Positions 10,214 through 17,986 of a DNA stretch of 64,000 nt are shown here, piece after piece. A model generated the notes under the pieces. It saw only the letters and a list, made by a program, of their open reading frames with translations. It searched no databases and had not been told where the DNA came from. How positions within the stretch are numbered: the stretch's first letter is position 1; each line of letters opens with the position of its first letter. A program made the position numbers and the translations under genes. This DNA comes from Verrucomicrobiota bacterium (GTDB lineage Bacteria; Verrucomicrobiota; Verrucomicrobiia; CAIQCK01): the NCBI GenBank assembly GCA_016222825.1, contig JACRQF010000022.1:62001-126000 (forward strand), in the 5' to 3' direction.

Positions 10214-10740
10214 CCGCGCCGATCGAGTTCTTCCGCTGCTGCCCAAAGTGCGGCCAGCCGGTGCGCCGCGCCGCGACGAACGCTATCCAGTGTTCGGCTT
10301 GCGGTTTCTCCTACTACTTCAACCCTGTCGTCGCAGTCGGCGCGCTGATAACGGACAGCGAGAGCCGGATGCTTTGGATTCGTCGCGCGAAGGAGCCGGG
10401 GAAGGGCAAGCTGGGGTTGCCGGGCGGTTTCGTGGATGTCGGCGAGACGGCCGAGGAGGCGCTACGCCGCGAAGTGCGCGAGGAAGTGAACCTCGAACTC
10501 GGCCCGCTGGAGTTTCTCTGCACCTGCCCAAACCAGTATGATTATGATGGCATCACCTATCCAATCCTTGACATCTTCTACGCCGCCAGCCCGCGCGCCG
10601 TCGAGTCCGCCACCGCGCTGGATGACGTGGAAAGTTTCTGCTGGTTGAAGCCCGGCGAGGTGCCGCTCGACGAGATTGCATTTTCGTCGGTGAAAACAGC
10701 ATTGGGATGCTGGCTCCGACGGGCTGGCTCGAATGCGTAG
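10210..10740 (+). CDS. NUDIX hydrolase with N-terminal zinc ribbon
   Basis: 176 residues. The N-terminal CPKCGQP and CSACGF pairs form a zinc ribbon. The Nudix box runs [20 protein letters not shown], followed by VNL, matching the family pattern except Asn where Gly is usual near the end. Such proteins hydrolyse nucleoside diphosphates linked to another group. The ATG overlaps the stop of the preceding sulfatase (ATGA), so it is the last gene of that operon; the functional link to sulfatases is unclear. Confidence 0.88.
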   Translation: MTAPIEFFRCCPKCGQPVRRAATNAIQCSACGFSYYFNPVVAVGALITDSESRMLWIRRAKEPGKGKLGLPGGFVDVGETAEEALRREVREEVNLELGPLEFLCTCPNQYDYDGITYPILDIFYAASPRAVESATALDDVESFCWLKPGEVPLDEIAFSSVKTALGCWLRRAGSNA

Positions 10741-10748
10741 CACATGTG

Positions 10749-10860
10749 AAGCCGAAGGCTTTGGATTGCTGTAGGAACTACAGCTTTCGGCCACTGCCGT
10801 GACGTGATCCCCGCCCCCAAAAACGCTGCGATGCTCGCAGCAGTCCAGAGCCTTCGGCTT
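10749..10860. repeat. Dispersed-type palindromic element, family B, two internal hairpins
   Basis: The arms 10749-10771 and 10838-10860 pair over 23 bp with two mismatches (core AGCCGAAGGCT). Inside, each flank carries its own perfect 7-bp hairpin: GCTGTAG-GAA-CTACAGC on the left and GCTGCGA-TGC-TCGCAGC on the right. The layout resembles a REP-type or MITE-like element lying between convergent genes. Confidence 0.7.
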
Positions 10861-10886
10861 TATTGAAGTTCTTCCCACCCAAAACA

Positions 10887-10914
10887 CAAGGGACAGCCCG
10901 GAGGCTGTCCCTTG
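10887..10914 (-). terminator. Terminator hairpin of ilvC
   Basis: A perfect 12-bp stem (CAAGGGACAGCC and its complement) has a 4-nt loop and lies 28 nt beyond the ilvC stop codon. On the ilvC strand it is followed by GTGTTTTGGG, a short T-rich tail. This fits an intrinsic terminator. Confidence 0.75.
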
Positions 10915-10941
10915 CGAAACGAATCTGACTTGTATAGGCGC

Positions 10942-12042
10942 TTAGTTCGCCTGCCGGCCTGCGACACCCTTGGTGCCTTTGGCGATGGCCTTCGCCGGCT
11001 CCTTCGGGCGCAGCGCGCGCACAGCCGCGCCGGCTTGCCACATCTCGGAGTTGTGAATCTCGCTCAACTCCTTCTGCAACTGCACCTGGTAGTTTGGCGC
11101 GCCGCACGCGGTCAACACGCGGGTGCATTCCTTGCCGGTCTTGACGCGGTTGTAGAGGTCCTTGAACACCGGCAGCACGGCTTTCCGGAACTTCGGCTTC
11201 CAGTCGAGCGCGCCGCGCTGGGCGGTGGCGGAGCAGTTGGAATACATCCAGTCCATGCCGTTCTCGTCCACGAGGCGGATGAGGCTCTGCGTAAGCTCCT
11301 CGACGGTCTCGTTGAACGCCTCGCTCGGCGTGTGGCCGTGGGCGCGGAGCACTTCGTATTGCGCCTCCATGATGCCGGCCAGCGCGCCCATGAGCACACC
11401 GCGCTCGCCGGTGAGGTCGCTGAACACCTCGTGCTGGAACGTCGTCGGGAATAGGTAGCCCGAGCCGATGCCGATGCCGACCGCGATGCAACGCTCCTCC
11501 GCGCGGCCCGTGGCGTCCTGGCCCACGGCGAAGCTGGAGTTGATGCCCGCGCCGGTGAGGAAGTTGCGGCGGACGGAGGTGCCGCTGCCCTTCGGCGCGA
11601 CCATGATGACGTCCACGTTCTTCGGCGGAACCACGCCGGTCTGCTTGCTGTAGGCGATGGAAAAGCCGTGCGAGAAATAGAGCGCGTCGCCGGGCTTCAG
11701 GTTCTTTTTGACGAGCGGCCAGATGGCGCGCTGGGCGGCGTCGGAGACGAGCATCTGGATGATTGTGCCCTTCTGCACCGCTTCCTCGATGTCGAACAGC
11801 GTCTTGCCGGGCACCCAGCCGTCGGCGACGGCGCGATCCCAATCACGCTTGAACGACTTGGCCTGGCCGACGATGACCTTGAAGCCGTTGTCGCGGAGGT
11901 TCAACCCCTGCGCCGGCCCTTGCACACCGTAGCCGATGATGGCGATGGTCTCGTTCTTGAGGACCTTGCGCGCCTTGGCCATCGGGAACTCCTGCCGCGT
12001 GACGACCGTTTCCTTCGTTCCACCAAAATCAATGATTGCCAT
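10942..12042 (-). CDS. ilvC: Ketol-acid reductoisomerase
   Basis: 366 residues. The enzyme converts 2-acetolactate and 2-aceto-2-hydroxybutyrate to dihydroxy acids in branched-chain amino-acid synthesis, using NADPH and Mg2+. The Rossmann motif IIGYGVQGPAQG lies near the N-terminus, followed by MVAPKGSGTSVRR and a helical C-terminal domain with acidic metal ligands. The ATG at 12042 has AAAGGA about 9 nt upstream and gives the family-typical start MAIIDFGG; in-frame extension further upstream overlaps the promoter. It is monocistronic, with its own promoter and terminator. Confidence 0.95.
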   Translation of the reverse strand: MAIIDFGGTKETVVTRQEFPMAKARKVLKNETIAIIGYGVQGPAQGLNLRDNGFKVIVGQAKSFKRDWDRAVADGWVPGKTLFDIEEAVQKGTIIQMLVSDAAQRAIWPLVKKNLKPGDALYFSHGFSIAYSKQTGVVPPKNVDVIMVAPKGSGTSVRRNFLTGAGINSSFAVGQDATGRAEERCIAVGIGIGSGYLFPTTFQHEVFSDLTGERGVLMGALAGIMEAQYEVLRAHGHTPSEAFNETVEELTQSLIRLVDENGMDWMYSNCSATAQRGALDWKPKFRKAVLPVFKDLYNRVKTGKECTRVLTACGAPNYQVQLQKELSEIHNSEMWQAGAAVRALRPKEPAKAIAKGTKGVAGRQAN

Positions 12043-12101
12043 GATGTTATATCCTTTGTGTCTGCTGTTGCTGAACTTTCTTCTCTTGAAGAGAGCAGCG
12101 A

Positions 12102-12129
12102 ATCCTAGTGGCGAAGTGCCGGCAGTCAA
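12102..12129 (-). promoter_or_regulatory. Sigma70-like promoter of ilvC
   Basis: On the minus strand TTGACT (12129-12124) is followed after 16 bp by TAGGAT (12107-12102). This gives a leader of about 50 nt ahead of the ilvC ATG. The leader contains CTCTT-CA-AAGAG-type self-complementarity but no clear attenuator. Confidence 0.5.
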
Positions 12130-12343
12130 ATAGAAACTTCCGCCTTTTTCACCGGAAACTCCCCTCTGCGGTCCCTCCTCATGAATGGGTCGAGACAGCG
12201 AAGTCATGAGGCGCATCGTGATCCGGGCGCGGTTTTGTGACTGCACAACGACTATCGCGTCCGGGGGCCGCGATCCACCTCTCCCGAGCCGGTTCATGGC
12301 TCCGATGCGCGATCAAAGCTGGAGGTCAAAGCCGCATGGATCG
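12130..12343. other. Intergenic stretch upstream of ilvC
   Basis: No gene is supported here. A perfect 8-bp inverted repeat CCTCATGA / TCATGAGG (about 12177-12213) is the only structure I can point to. An open frame continuous with ilvC crosses part of it but lacks coding character. Confidence 0.4.
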
Positions 12344-13234
12344 CTACTTCCGTATCTGGAGCGTCTCCAGGTCCACGTCCACCCACAACGCCGAGTCGTG
12401 GTCGCCCTTCGGGACCTCGTGGTAGGTGAAGTTCTTCTTCCCCTTCATCGCCGCCGCGATTTTGCGCGTCTCCGCCACGGGAATCAGCGCGTCGTTCTCG
12501 CCCATCGTCAGGATGATCGGCATCGTCAGCCGGTCGGTGTGCGCCAGCACGGAGCGCGCGCGGTAAAGCTCCGGCTTTTCCTCCGGCGTGCCGCCATACG
12601 CGGCGAACACCGTCTTCGCGAGCTTCTGGAGCACCGGCTGGCTGCTCCGCCGCGCGAACTCCAGCCGCGCGAAGATGTCGCACATCCCCATCGCCACGAC
12701 CCCGTGGACCTTCTCCGGATGCAATACCGCGTAAGCCATTGCGCTCGACGCCCCGCCCGAGCCGCCCAGCAACACAAACCGCCCGCAGCCGAGCTTCTCG
12801 CGGCAGTAGTCGAGCAACCCCGTCAGGTCCGCCGTCGCAGCCGGACTCATGTAGGAGGTGCCGCGCATGTTCACCGACAGCAACGGATGCCGCCCCTCCA
12901 GAATCCGCTTCAGCCAGAATTCGCGCACATCCTTCCGCGTGAAAATCTGGTCCGCGCCGGCAAATGAGCCGTGCAAATATACGACGGTGTTCTTGCGCGT
13001 GTCACCCGGCAGGAACAACGCCCAATCCTCCTCGCCGTCAAACGGGCTGGTGAACGTGATTCGCTTCGTCCCCGCCGGATACTCGGTGCCGCGCACCGGC
13101 GTCACTGACGTGACGGTCAGGCGATGGGGTTTTACAATTTCATCCGCCACAGACCGTTCAGCGGAAAACGAAGAGGGAATCGCAATGCAGAGCGCCAGAG
13201 CCGAAAGCAAGATTCCTGCAATAGTCGAGGGCAT
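12344..13234 (-). CDS. Secreted alpha/beta hydrolase (esterase-like)
   Basis: 296 residues with a signal peptide (MPSTIAGILLSALALCIA). The alpha/beta-hydrolase core shows an oxyanion-type VYLHGSFAG, a nucleophile elbow GGSGGASS, a putative acid in GENDALIP and a putative His in PKGDHDSA. The overall pattern resembles secreted carboxylesterases or feruloyl/acetyl esterases. It is the third gene after a sulfatase and a glycyl-radical enzyme. The ATG lies just downstream of palindrome C, and there is no strong ribosome-binding site, so expression may depend on read-through from upstream. Confidence 0.75.
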   Translation of the reverse strand: MPSTIAGILLSALALCIAIPSSFSAERSVADEIVKPHRLTVTSVTPVRGTEYPAGTKRITFTSPFDGEEDWALFLPGDTRKNTVVYLHGSFAGADQIFTRKDVREFWLKRILEGRHPLLSVNMRGTSYMSPAATADLTGLLDYCREKLGCGRFVLLGGSGGASSAMAYAVLHPEKVHGVVAMGMCDIFARLEFARRSSQPVLQKLAKTVFAAYGGTPEEKPELYRARSVLAHTDRLTMPIILTMGENDALIPVAETRKIAAAMKGKKNFTYHEVPKGDHDSALWVDVDLETLQIRK

Positions 13235-13240
13235 TGGCAG

Positions 13241-13319
13241 GTTTGGAGTCCCGGCTTTAGCCGGTTCCGCGTGGATGATCAAGCGGTTGCAGAAGCCGGC
13301 TAAAGCCGGGACTTCAAAC
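13241..13319. repeat. Palindromic element, family C
   Basis: The arms 13241-13264 and 13296-13319 pair over 24 bp with one mismatch around a 31-nt loop. The core is CCGGCTTTAGCCGG, itself palindromic. It occupies the gap between the glycyl-radical enzyme and the esterase and could form a strong mRNA hairpin between two cotranscribed genes. Confidence 0.7.
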
Positions 13320-13371
13320 GAAGCTGCGCCGCCGTGCGGCAGGACACCACGGTCGCAACCTTCGTGTTCCA

Positions 13372-15753
13372 TCACATGTGCTCCGTCCGGGCGATGATCT
13401 CTTCCTGCATGTCGGGGGTGAGGTTGACGAAGAACTCGCTGAAGCCGGCGACGCGGACGACGAGGTCGCGGTATTGGTCGGGATCCTTCTGCGCGGCGCG
13501 CAGCGTGGCGCTGTCCACAACGTTGATCTGCAACTCCTGCGCGCCGTTCTGGAAATAGACGTTCAGCATCGCGCGCAGTTTCTCGCGCTGACCGGCGTCG
13601 GCGATCATGCCGGCGTGGAAGCGGATGTTGACCTGATAGCCGCACTGCCAGCTCTTCTTGGAGTTCAGCTTGCAGACGGAGTTGAGCACGGCGGTGGGGC
13701 CGGTGCGCTCGCAGCCGACGGACGCCGCCATCGAACTGGCCAGCGGCGTGCCGGCGAGCCGGCCGTCGGGCGTGGCGGGCGTGACGCGGCCTTGCTTGAC
13801 CGCGCCGCTGCGGACGACGTGGCTGTTGCCGAACTTGCTGCCGTCGCGTGGGTCGCGGCAGATGGCCTGCATCGGCTCGTCGCGGAGGCGCTCGGCCAGC
13901 GCGATGATGTCGTCGAGGCGCGGGTCGTCGTTGCCATGCTTCGTCGCGGTCCGCAATTTCGCGCGGAGCCGCTCGTGGCCTTGGAAGTTCGCGGCGCAGG
14001 CGGTGGCGACCTCGGCGAGCGTGGCTTGTTTCTTGTCGAACACGACCTCGCGCACGGCGGCGAGGCAATCCACCGCGTTGGCGAAGCCGATGCCGCCGCA
14101 GGAGAGGATGTTGTATTTGGTGCCCTGCGCCATGTCGCGGGCGCTCTCGATGCAGCCGTGGAAGAAGCAGGAGGTCAGCGGCGTCACGCCCCATTCCATC
14201 TGCGCCTTCAGCACCTTCATCTCGTTGCCATACGACTGCTCGATCTGGCGGCGCATGTAGGCGCCCACGGCGGCGGCGAACTGGTCGAACGTCTTCAGCT
14301 CGGCGGCGGCCGGCGCGACGTTCTTCCATTTCCACTGGCCTTTGTGGCCCTTGCCGCTGGTCAGGGCGGCCTCGATGGCGGCGAGGTAGTTGACGTTCGC
14401 GCCGGGGTTGTAGTAGCACCGGCCGGGCACGGCGAGTTCGTTGCAACCCACCGGCACGTAGTCGAACGCGTCCTCGCGCGACACGCCGAGTTCCATCAGC
14501 GCGGCGGGGATCGCGTTGTCGCTCCAGATCATCGGGAAACAAGTCGTGCGCTGGAGCCGCGTGAGGCAGAAGTCGAAGAACTTCTGGTCCATCTTCGGAT
14601 GCCAGCGGATCCAGATGAGCGGCTCCGGCAACGCCATGTTCGTCGCGCCCTCGACCATGAGCCAGCTTAGGCGGTTGGCCTGGTCGTGGCCGTCAGGCGT
14701 CGAGCCGCCGGTGACGAAGCCCTGCGTCAGATGATGCTCCGGCCCCCAGAAAGTGTTGTCGAACATCTTGAGCGTGAAGTTCTCAATCAACCGCACCACG
14801 GCGGCATCGTCAAGCCGGCCGGCTTTGACATCGGCCTCGTAGAACGGCAGCAGCAACTGGTCGAGCCGGTCGGGCGTGCAGGAGTAGCCGTGGCCTTCGA
14901 TGTGGATGGCTTGATACGCGAGCCAGACCAGTTGCAGCGCCTCGCGGAACGTCTCCGGCGGCTGGGTCGCGACCTTCGAACAGATGCGCGCCATCTCCGG
15001 CTTGCCGTCCTTTGCGAGAAACTTGCCGTAGCGTTGCGCCCACACCGACAGCCCCGCCAGCGTGTGCTCCGCTGCGGTGAGAAACGCGAGCTTCGCCGGA
15101 TCGTTCTCGCCCTGCCGTCGCACCGCGACTTTCTTCCGCAGGCCGCCGATGCCGACACGCAGTAGTTCGCTGTAGCTCGGACAGAGATGACCCTGGTTGG
15201 AGATGAACTTGTAGCCGGGGTTCTGCTTCAACTCGTCGTAGTTCTTGACGGGCGGCAAACCGACCACTTGCGTGCGGAACAAACCCCACATGTTGCGGTT
15301 GGCCCAGTAGTCGAGGATGTCCTGCGGCACCTGGCCTTTGAGGTAAGCTTCGCGGTCGGGGCGCTCGCCGGTGTAGATGTTGTTCTCCGCGATGCCCAGT
15401 TCGACAAACAACGGCATCGCGCCGGGCGTTTCGCTGATTGCGCCGGCGATGCCGTCGTGCTCGCGCAGGTAGAGTGGCACGGTCTCGAAATACTCCCGCA
15501 GCGCTATCGCCTTCCGCACGATCCACGGCTCGGCTTCGTGCTGCTGGAAAACTTTGGTGAAGACCTTGGCGCGATGCAACGCCACGCCGACGGGCGAGTC
15601 CATCATCGCCTTCCGCAACGCCGCCATGTCCGCGTTCGGCGTCTGCACCGCGGCATCTGCCACGGGGAGCTTCCCGAACACCGCCAGTCCGCCCGCCGCC
15701 ATCCCGGCGGTCGCGAGAAACTCACGCCGCGATATGCTCATGTCGTTCTTCAT
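13372..15753 (-). CDS. Glycyl-radical enzyme (PFL-like) with twin-arginine signal
   Basis: 793 residues, of pyruvate-formate-lyase/diol-dehydratase superfamily length. The catalytic-thiyl motif is GCNEL with Cys437 and Glu439, matching the Cys-x-Glu arrangement of dehydratase and lyase members rather than the Cys-Cys of pyruvate formate-lyase. The glycyl-radical loop near the C-terminus reads VVRVAGFSEFF with Gly770, 23 residues from the end. GRLDDAAVVRLIE and the RLDQLLLPFYEAD stretch are also family-typical. Unusually, residues 8-13 are SRREFL followed by an Ala/Gly-rich h-region, a Tat export signal. The upstream sulfatase stop overlaps this ATG (ATGA). No activating radical-SAM enzyme occurs in the window. 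The substrate is unknown. Confidence 0.85.
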   Translation of the reverse strand: MKNDMSISRREFLATAGMAAGGLAVFGKLPVADAAVQTPNADMAALRKAMMDSPVGVALHRAKVFTKVFQQHEAEPWIVRKAIALREYFETVPLYLREHDGIAGAISETPGAMPLFVELGIAENNIYTGERPDREAYLKGQVPQDILDYWANRNMWGLFRTQVVGLPPVKNYDELKQNPGYKFISNQGHLCPSYSELLRVGIGGLRKKVAVRRQGENDPAKLAFLTAAEHTLAGLSVWAQRYGKFLAKDGKPEMARICSKVATQPPETFREALQLVWLAYQAIHIEGHGYSCTPDRLDQLLLPFYEADVKAGRLDDAAVVRLIENFTLKMFDNTFWGPEHHLTQGFVTGGSTPDGHDQANRLSWLMVEGATNMALPEPLIWIRWHPKMDQKFFDFCLTRLQRTTCFPMIWSDNAIPAALMELGVSREDAFDYVPVGCNELAVPGRCYYNPGANVNYLAAIEAALTSGKGHKGQWKWKNVAPAAAELKTFDQFAAAVGAYMRRQIEQSYGNEMKVLKAQMEWGVTPLTSCFFHGCIESARDMAQGTKYNILSCGGIGFANAVDCLAAVREVVFDKKQATLAEVATACAANFQGHERLRAKLRTATKHGNDDPRLDDIIALAERLRDEPMQAICRDPRDGSKFGNSHVVRSGAVKQGRVTPATPDGRLAGTPLASSMAASVGCERTGPTAVLNSVCKLNSKKSWQCGYQVNIRFHAGMIADAGQREKLRAMLNVYFQNGAQELQINVVDSATLRAAQKDPDQYRDLVVRVAGFSEFFVNLTPDMQEEIIARTEHM

Positions 15754-17087
15754 AGCGATGATTTCTGCTGCTTCTGTTGATTGTAGCGCGATGGCTTTGC
15801 CTTGTCGTCCATATCTTCGAGGACTTCGTCCGCCAGCTTCGACAGTCGTTGCACAATCTCCGGATGCTGCGCTGCGACGTCGGTGGTCTCCGCAAGGTCG
15901 CTGCGGAGGTCGTAGAGCTTGGGCGTCGCGCCAAGATGTAACTTCCAGCAGCCTTCGCGCATGGACTCGAAGCGGTTCTTGCCGTAGCCGTAGAGCGAGT
16001 AGAGCGTCGTTCGCGGCGAACGCACGCCCTTCTCCCCAAGCAGCACCGACGAGATGTCGAATCCGTCGAGCTCCTGAACCTTCGGCTCCGTGCCTGCAAG
16101 TCGCGCGAACGTCGGCAGCATGTCCAGCGTGCTCACGAACTCATCGCAGACGCGGCCCGACGGCACGCGGCCGGGCCACCACGCGATGCAAGGCACGCGC
16201 AGGCCGCCTTCATAGACCGTGTGCTTTGTCCCCCGCAGCGGCGCGGCGCTGCCGGGCGTGTTGCGCTCCGGACCGTTGTCGCTCGTGAAGATGACGAGCG
16301 TCTTCTCCGCGAGGCCGAGCGCGCGCAGCTTGTCGAGGATTTGGCCCGTGCTGTCATCGAGTTCCTCCACCACGTCGCCGTAGAGGCCGCGCTGTGACTT
16401 GCCTTTGAACTTCGGCGACGCATTAAACGGCAGATGTGGCATCGCGTGGCCGAGATAGAGGAAGAACGGCTGCTTGCGATTTGCCTCGATAAACTTCAGC
16501 GCCTCTGCCGTGTAGAGACCGGTCATCTCCGCCGGCACAGCAGGTCGCTTTTCCACGTCATCACCGCGCAGCACTGGCATGCCGCCGTCCTTCTCAAAAT
16601 GCTTCGTCTCCCAGTGATCGAGGTTGTGCAGCACGCCGTAGTAGCTGTCGAACCCCTGGTCCATCGGCCTCATGCCTTTCACGAAACCGAGATGCCACTT
16701 GCCGATGCAGCCGATCGCGTAGCCTGCCGGCTTCAACACTTCCGCCAGCGTCACTTCGCTGCCCGCGAGACCGTTCGTCGCATCGGGCCGCAACACGCCC
16801 GCCGCCAGCCCGACGCGCCCCGGATACTTCCCCGTCATTAACGCCGCGCGCGACGGCGTGCAGAGCGCGGAGGTTACAGAGAAATCAGTAAAGCGCGTGC
16901 CCTCCGCCGCCATGCGGTCGAGCCGCGGCGTGCGGATGTCCTTCGCGCCGTAGCAGCCGAGGTCGCCGTAGCCGAGATCGTCGCAGTTGATGAGGATGAT
17001 GTTGGGCCGCGGCGGCATATCTGCCGAGGAACAAACACATCCGAAGATGAGCAGGGCACAGAACGTGTTTGTAGCGACTTGTGGCAT
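15750..17087 (-). CDS. Secreted sulfatase (CTPSR type)
   Basis: 445 residues. The start MPQVATNTFCALLIFGCVC is chosen at 17087 because it gives a signal peptide; an upstream ATG at 17144 would add a charged 19-residue stretch. Core motifs are [23 protein letters not shown] (Cys76), GKWHLGF and TSDNGPE. It is the first gene of an operon with the glycyl-radical enzyme, whose ATG overlaps its stop by 4 bp, and the esterase. A perfect 13-bp palindrome covers its start codon, suggesting control by the divergent GntR regulator. Confidence 0.92.
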   Translation of the reverse strand: MPQVATNTFCALLIFGCVCSSADMPPRPNIILINCDDLGYGDLGCYGAKDIRTPRLDRMAAEGTRFTDFSVTSALCTPSRAALMTGKYPGRVGLAAGVLRPDATNGLAGSEVTLAEVLKPAGYAIGCIGKWHLGFVKGMRPMDQGFDSYYGVLHNLDHWETKHFEKDGGMPVLRGDDVEKRPAVPAEMTGLYTAEALKFIEANRKQPFFLYLGHAMPHLPFNASPKFKGKSQRGLYGDVVEELDDSTGQILDKLRALGLAEKTLVIFTSDNGPERNTPGSAAPLRGTKHTVYEGGLRVPCIAWWPGRVPSGRVCDEFVSTLDMLPTFARLAGTEPKVQELDGFDISSVLLGEKGVRSPRTTLYSLYGYGKNRFESMREGCWKLHLGATPKLYDLRSDLAETTDVAAQHPEIVQRLSKLADEVLEDMDDKAKPSRYNQQKQQKSSL

Positions 17088-17096
17088 AGCCACGCG
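17079..17096. promoter_or_regulatory. Putative GntR operator over sulfatase start
   Basis: The perfect palindrome GTGGCATAGCCAC (17081-17093) covers the sulfatase ATG. Its extended form TTGTGGCATAGCCACGCG is repeated in exact inverted orientation at 17168-17185, with centres 90 bp apart. The GT...AC ends fit the general GntR-family operator pattern. Confidence 0.65.
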
Positions 17097-17167
17097 GTTT
17101 CTAGCTTCTCCGCTGGAATCTGTCAATGCCGGGCTTGACGGCAAAACGCGGGCCGTGCTAACAAATG

Positions 17168-17185
17168 CGCGTGGCTATGCCACAA
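17168..17185. promoter_or_regulatory. Putative GntR operator before regulator start
   Basis: CGCGTGGCTATGCCACAA is the exact reverse complement of 17079-17096. It ends 2 nt before the gntR ATG, so a bound regulator would block its own translation-start region or promoter, consistent with autoregulation. Confidence 0.65.
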
Positions 17186-17187
17186 CC

Positions 17188-17979
17188 ATGACACGGCTCA
17201 AGAACCCGATTTATTGCCAGCTCAACGACAAGCTGCGCGAACTGGTCCGCGGCGGCGAGTTCAAGGCGGGCGACAAGTTTCCCGCCGAGCGCGAGATTGG
17301 CGAGCGGTTCGGCGTCAGCCGCGTCACAGCCAACAAAGCGGTGTCGAACCTCGTCGCGGAGGGCGTGCTGGAGTTCAAGAAGGGGGTTGGCACGTTTGTG
17401 CGCGGCGGCGCGCTCGACTATGACCTCGCCGCGCTGGTGAGCTTCACCGACAAGGCCGAGGCCGCCGGCAAGAAGCCCGCCACACGCGTGCTGCGGTTCG
17501 AAACGATGCGAGCAGCGCAGGCCGGCGCGGAGGTGCTCGGCGCGTTGCGCGTCCAGCCGCACGACGAACTTTACTATCTCGAACGGCTGCGGCTGGCCGA
17601 CGGTGTGCCGGTGATTCTGGAACGCCGCCACATCGTGGCGAGGTTTTGTGCCGGCCTGGACAAGGACGCTATCAAAGGATCGCTCTATGCAGCTTGGACG
17701 GAGCGGCTGAAGCTAAAGGTCGCGGGCGCGGATCAAGTCATCCGGGCCGTTTCGATTCGCGACGGTGATGCGCGGTTGTTGGAAGTGGTGAACAGTGCGG
17801 CGGGCTTGCTGGTGACATCCACCGGTTACCTCAGCGGCGGCGTGCCGCTCTGGCGCGAGCAGACGCTCTATCGCGGCGACGCCTACGAGTTCCACAACCG
17901 TCTCGGCCCGATTCAAGCCGCGCGACCGGCGGCGGGGGTGCTTTTGGATTTGACCCGGTCGAAGCAGAAGCGAAACTAG
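17188..17979 (+). CDS. GntR/HutC-family transcriptional regulator
   Basis: 263 residues. The N-terminal winged helix-turn-helix shows FPAEREIGERFGVSRVTANK, which is diagnostic for GntR proteins. The C-terminal part (about residues 90-250) resembles a UTRA ligand-binding domain (LYYLERLRLADGVPV, ERRHIVARF, REQTLYRGDAYEF). It is divergent from the sulfatase/glycyl-radical/esterase operon and followed 7 bp later by the haem/FGE fusion gene. Two inverted copies of one palindrome lie in the shared intergenic region. Sugar-phosphate-like ligands are usual for this family; the actual ligand is unknown. Confidence 0.9.
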   Translation: MTRLKNPIYCQLNDKLRELVRGGEFKAGDKFPAEREIGERFGVSRVTANKAVSNLVAEGVLEFKKGVGTFVRGGALDYDLAALVSFTDKAEAAGKKPATRVLRFETMRAAQAGAEVLGALRVQPHDELYYLERLRLADGVPVILERRHIVARFCAGLDKDAIKGSLYAAWTERLKLKVAGADQVIRAVSIRDGDARLLEVVNSAAGLLVTSTGYLSGGVPLWREQTLYRGDAYEFHNRLGPIQAARPAAGVLLDLTRSKQKRN

Positions 17980-17986
17980 GAGGCCG

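Noticed and set aside
8105-10246. A 713-residue open frame on the minus strand
   Set aside because: It lies across two sulfatase genes and the NUDIX gene start, is Arg/Ala/Val-rich without any family motif, and is explained by the GC-rich third codon positions of the plus-strand genes.
12043-12297. An N-terminal extension of ilvC upstream of 12042
   Set aside because: The extra residues match nothing in the family and cover the promoter; the ATG at 12042 has a ribosome-binding site and the family-typical start.
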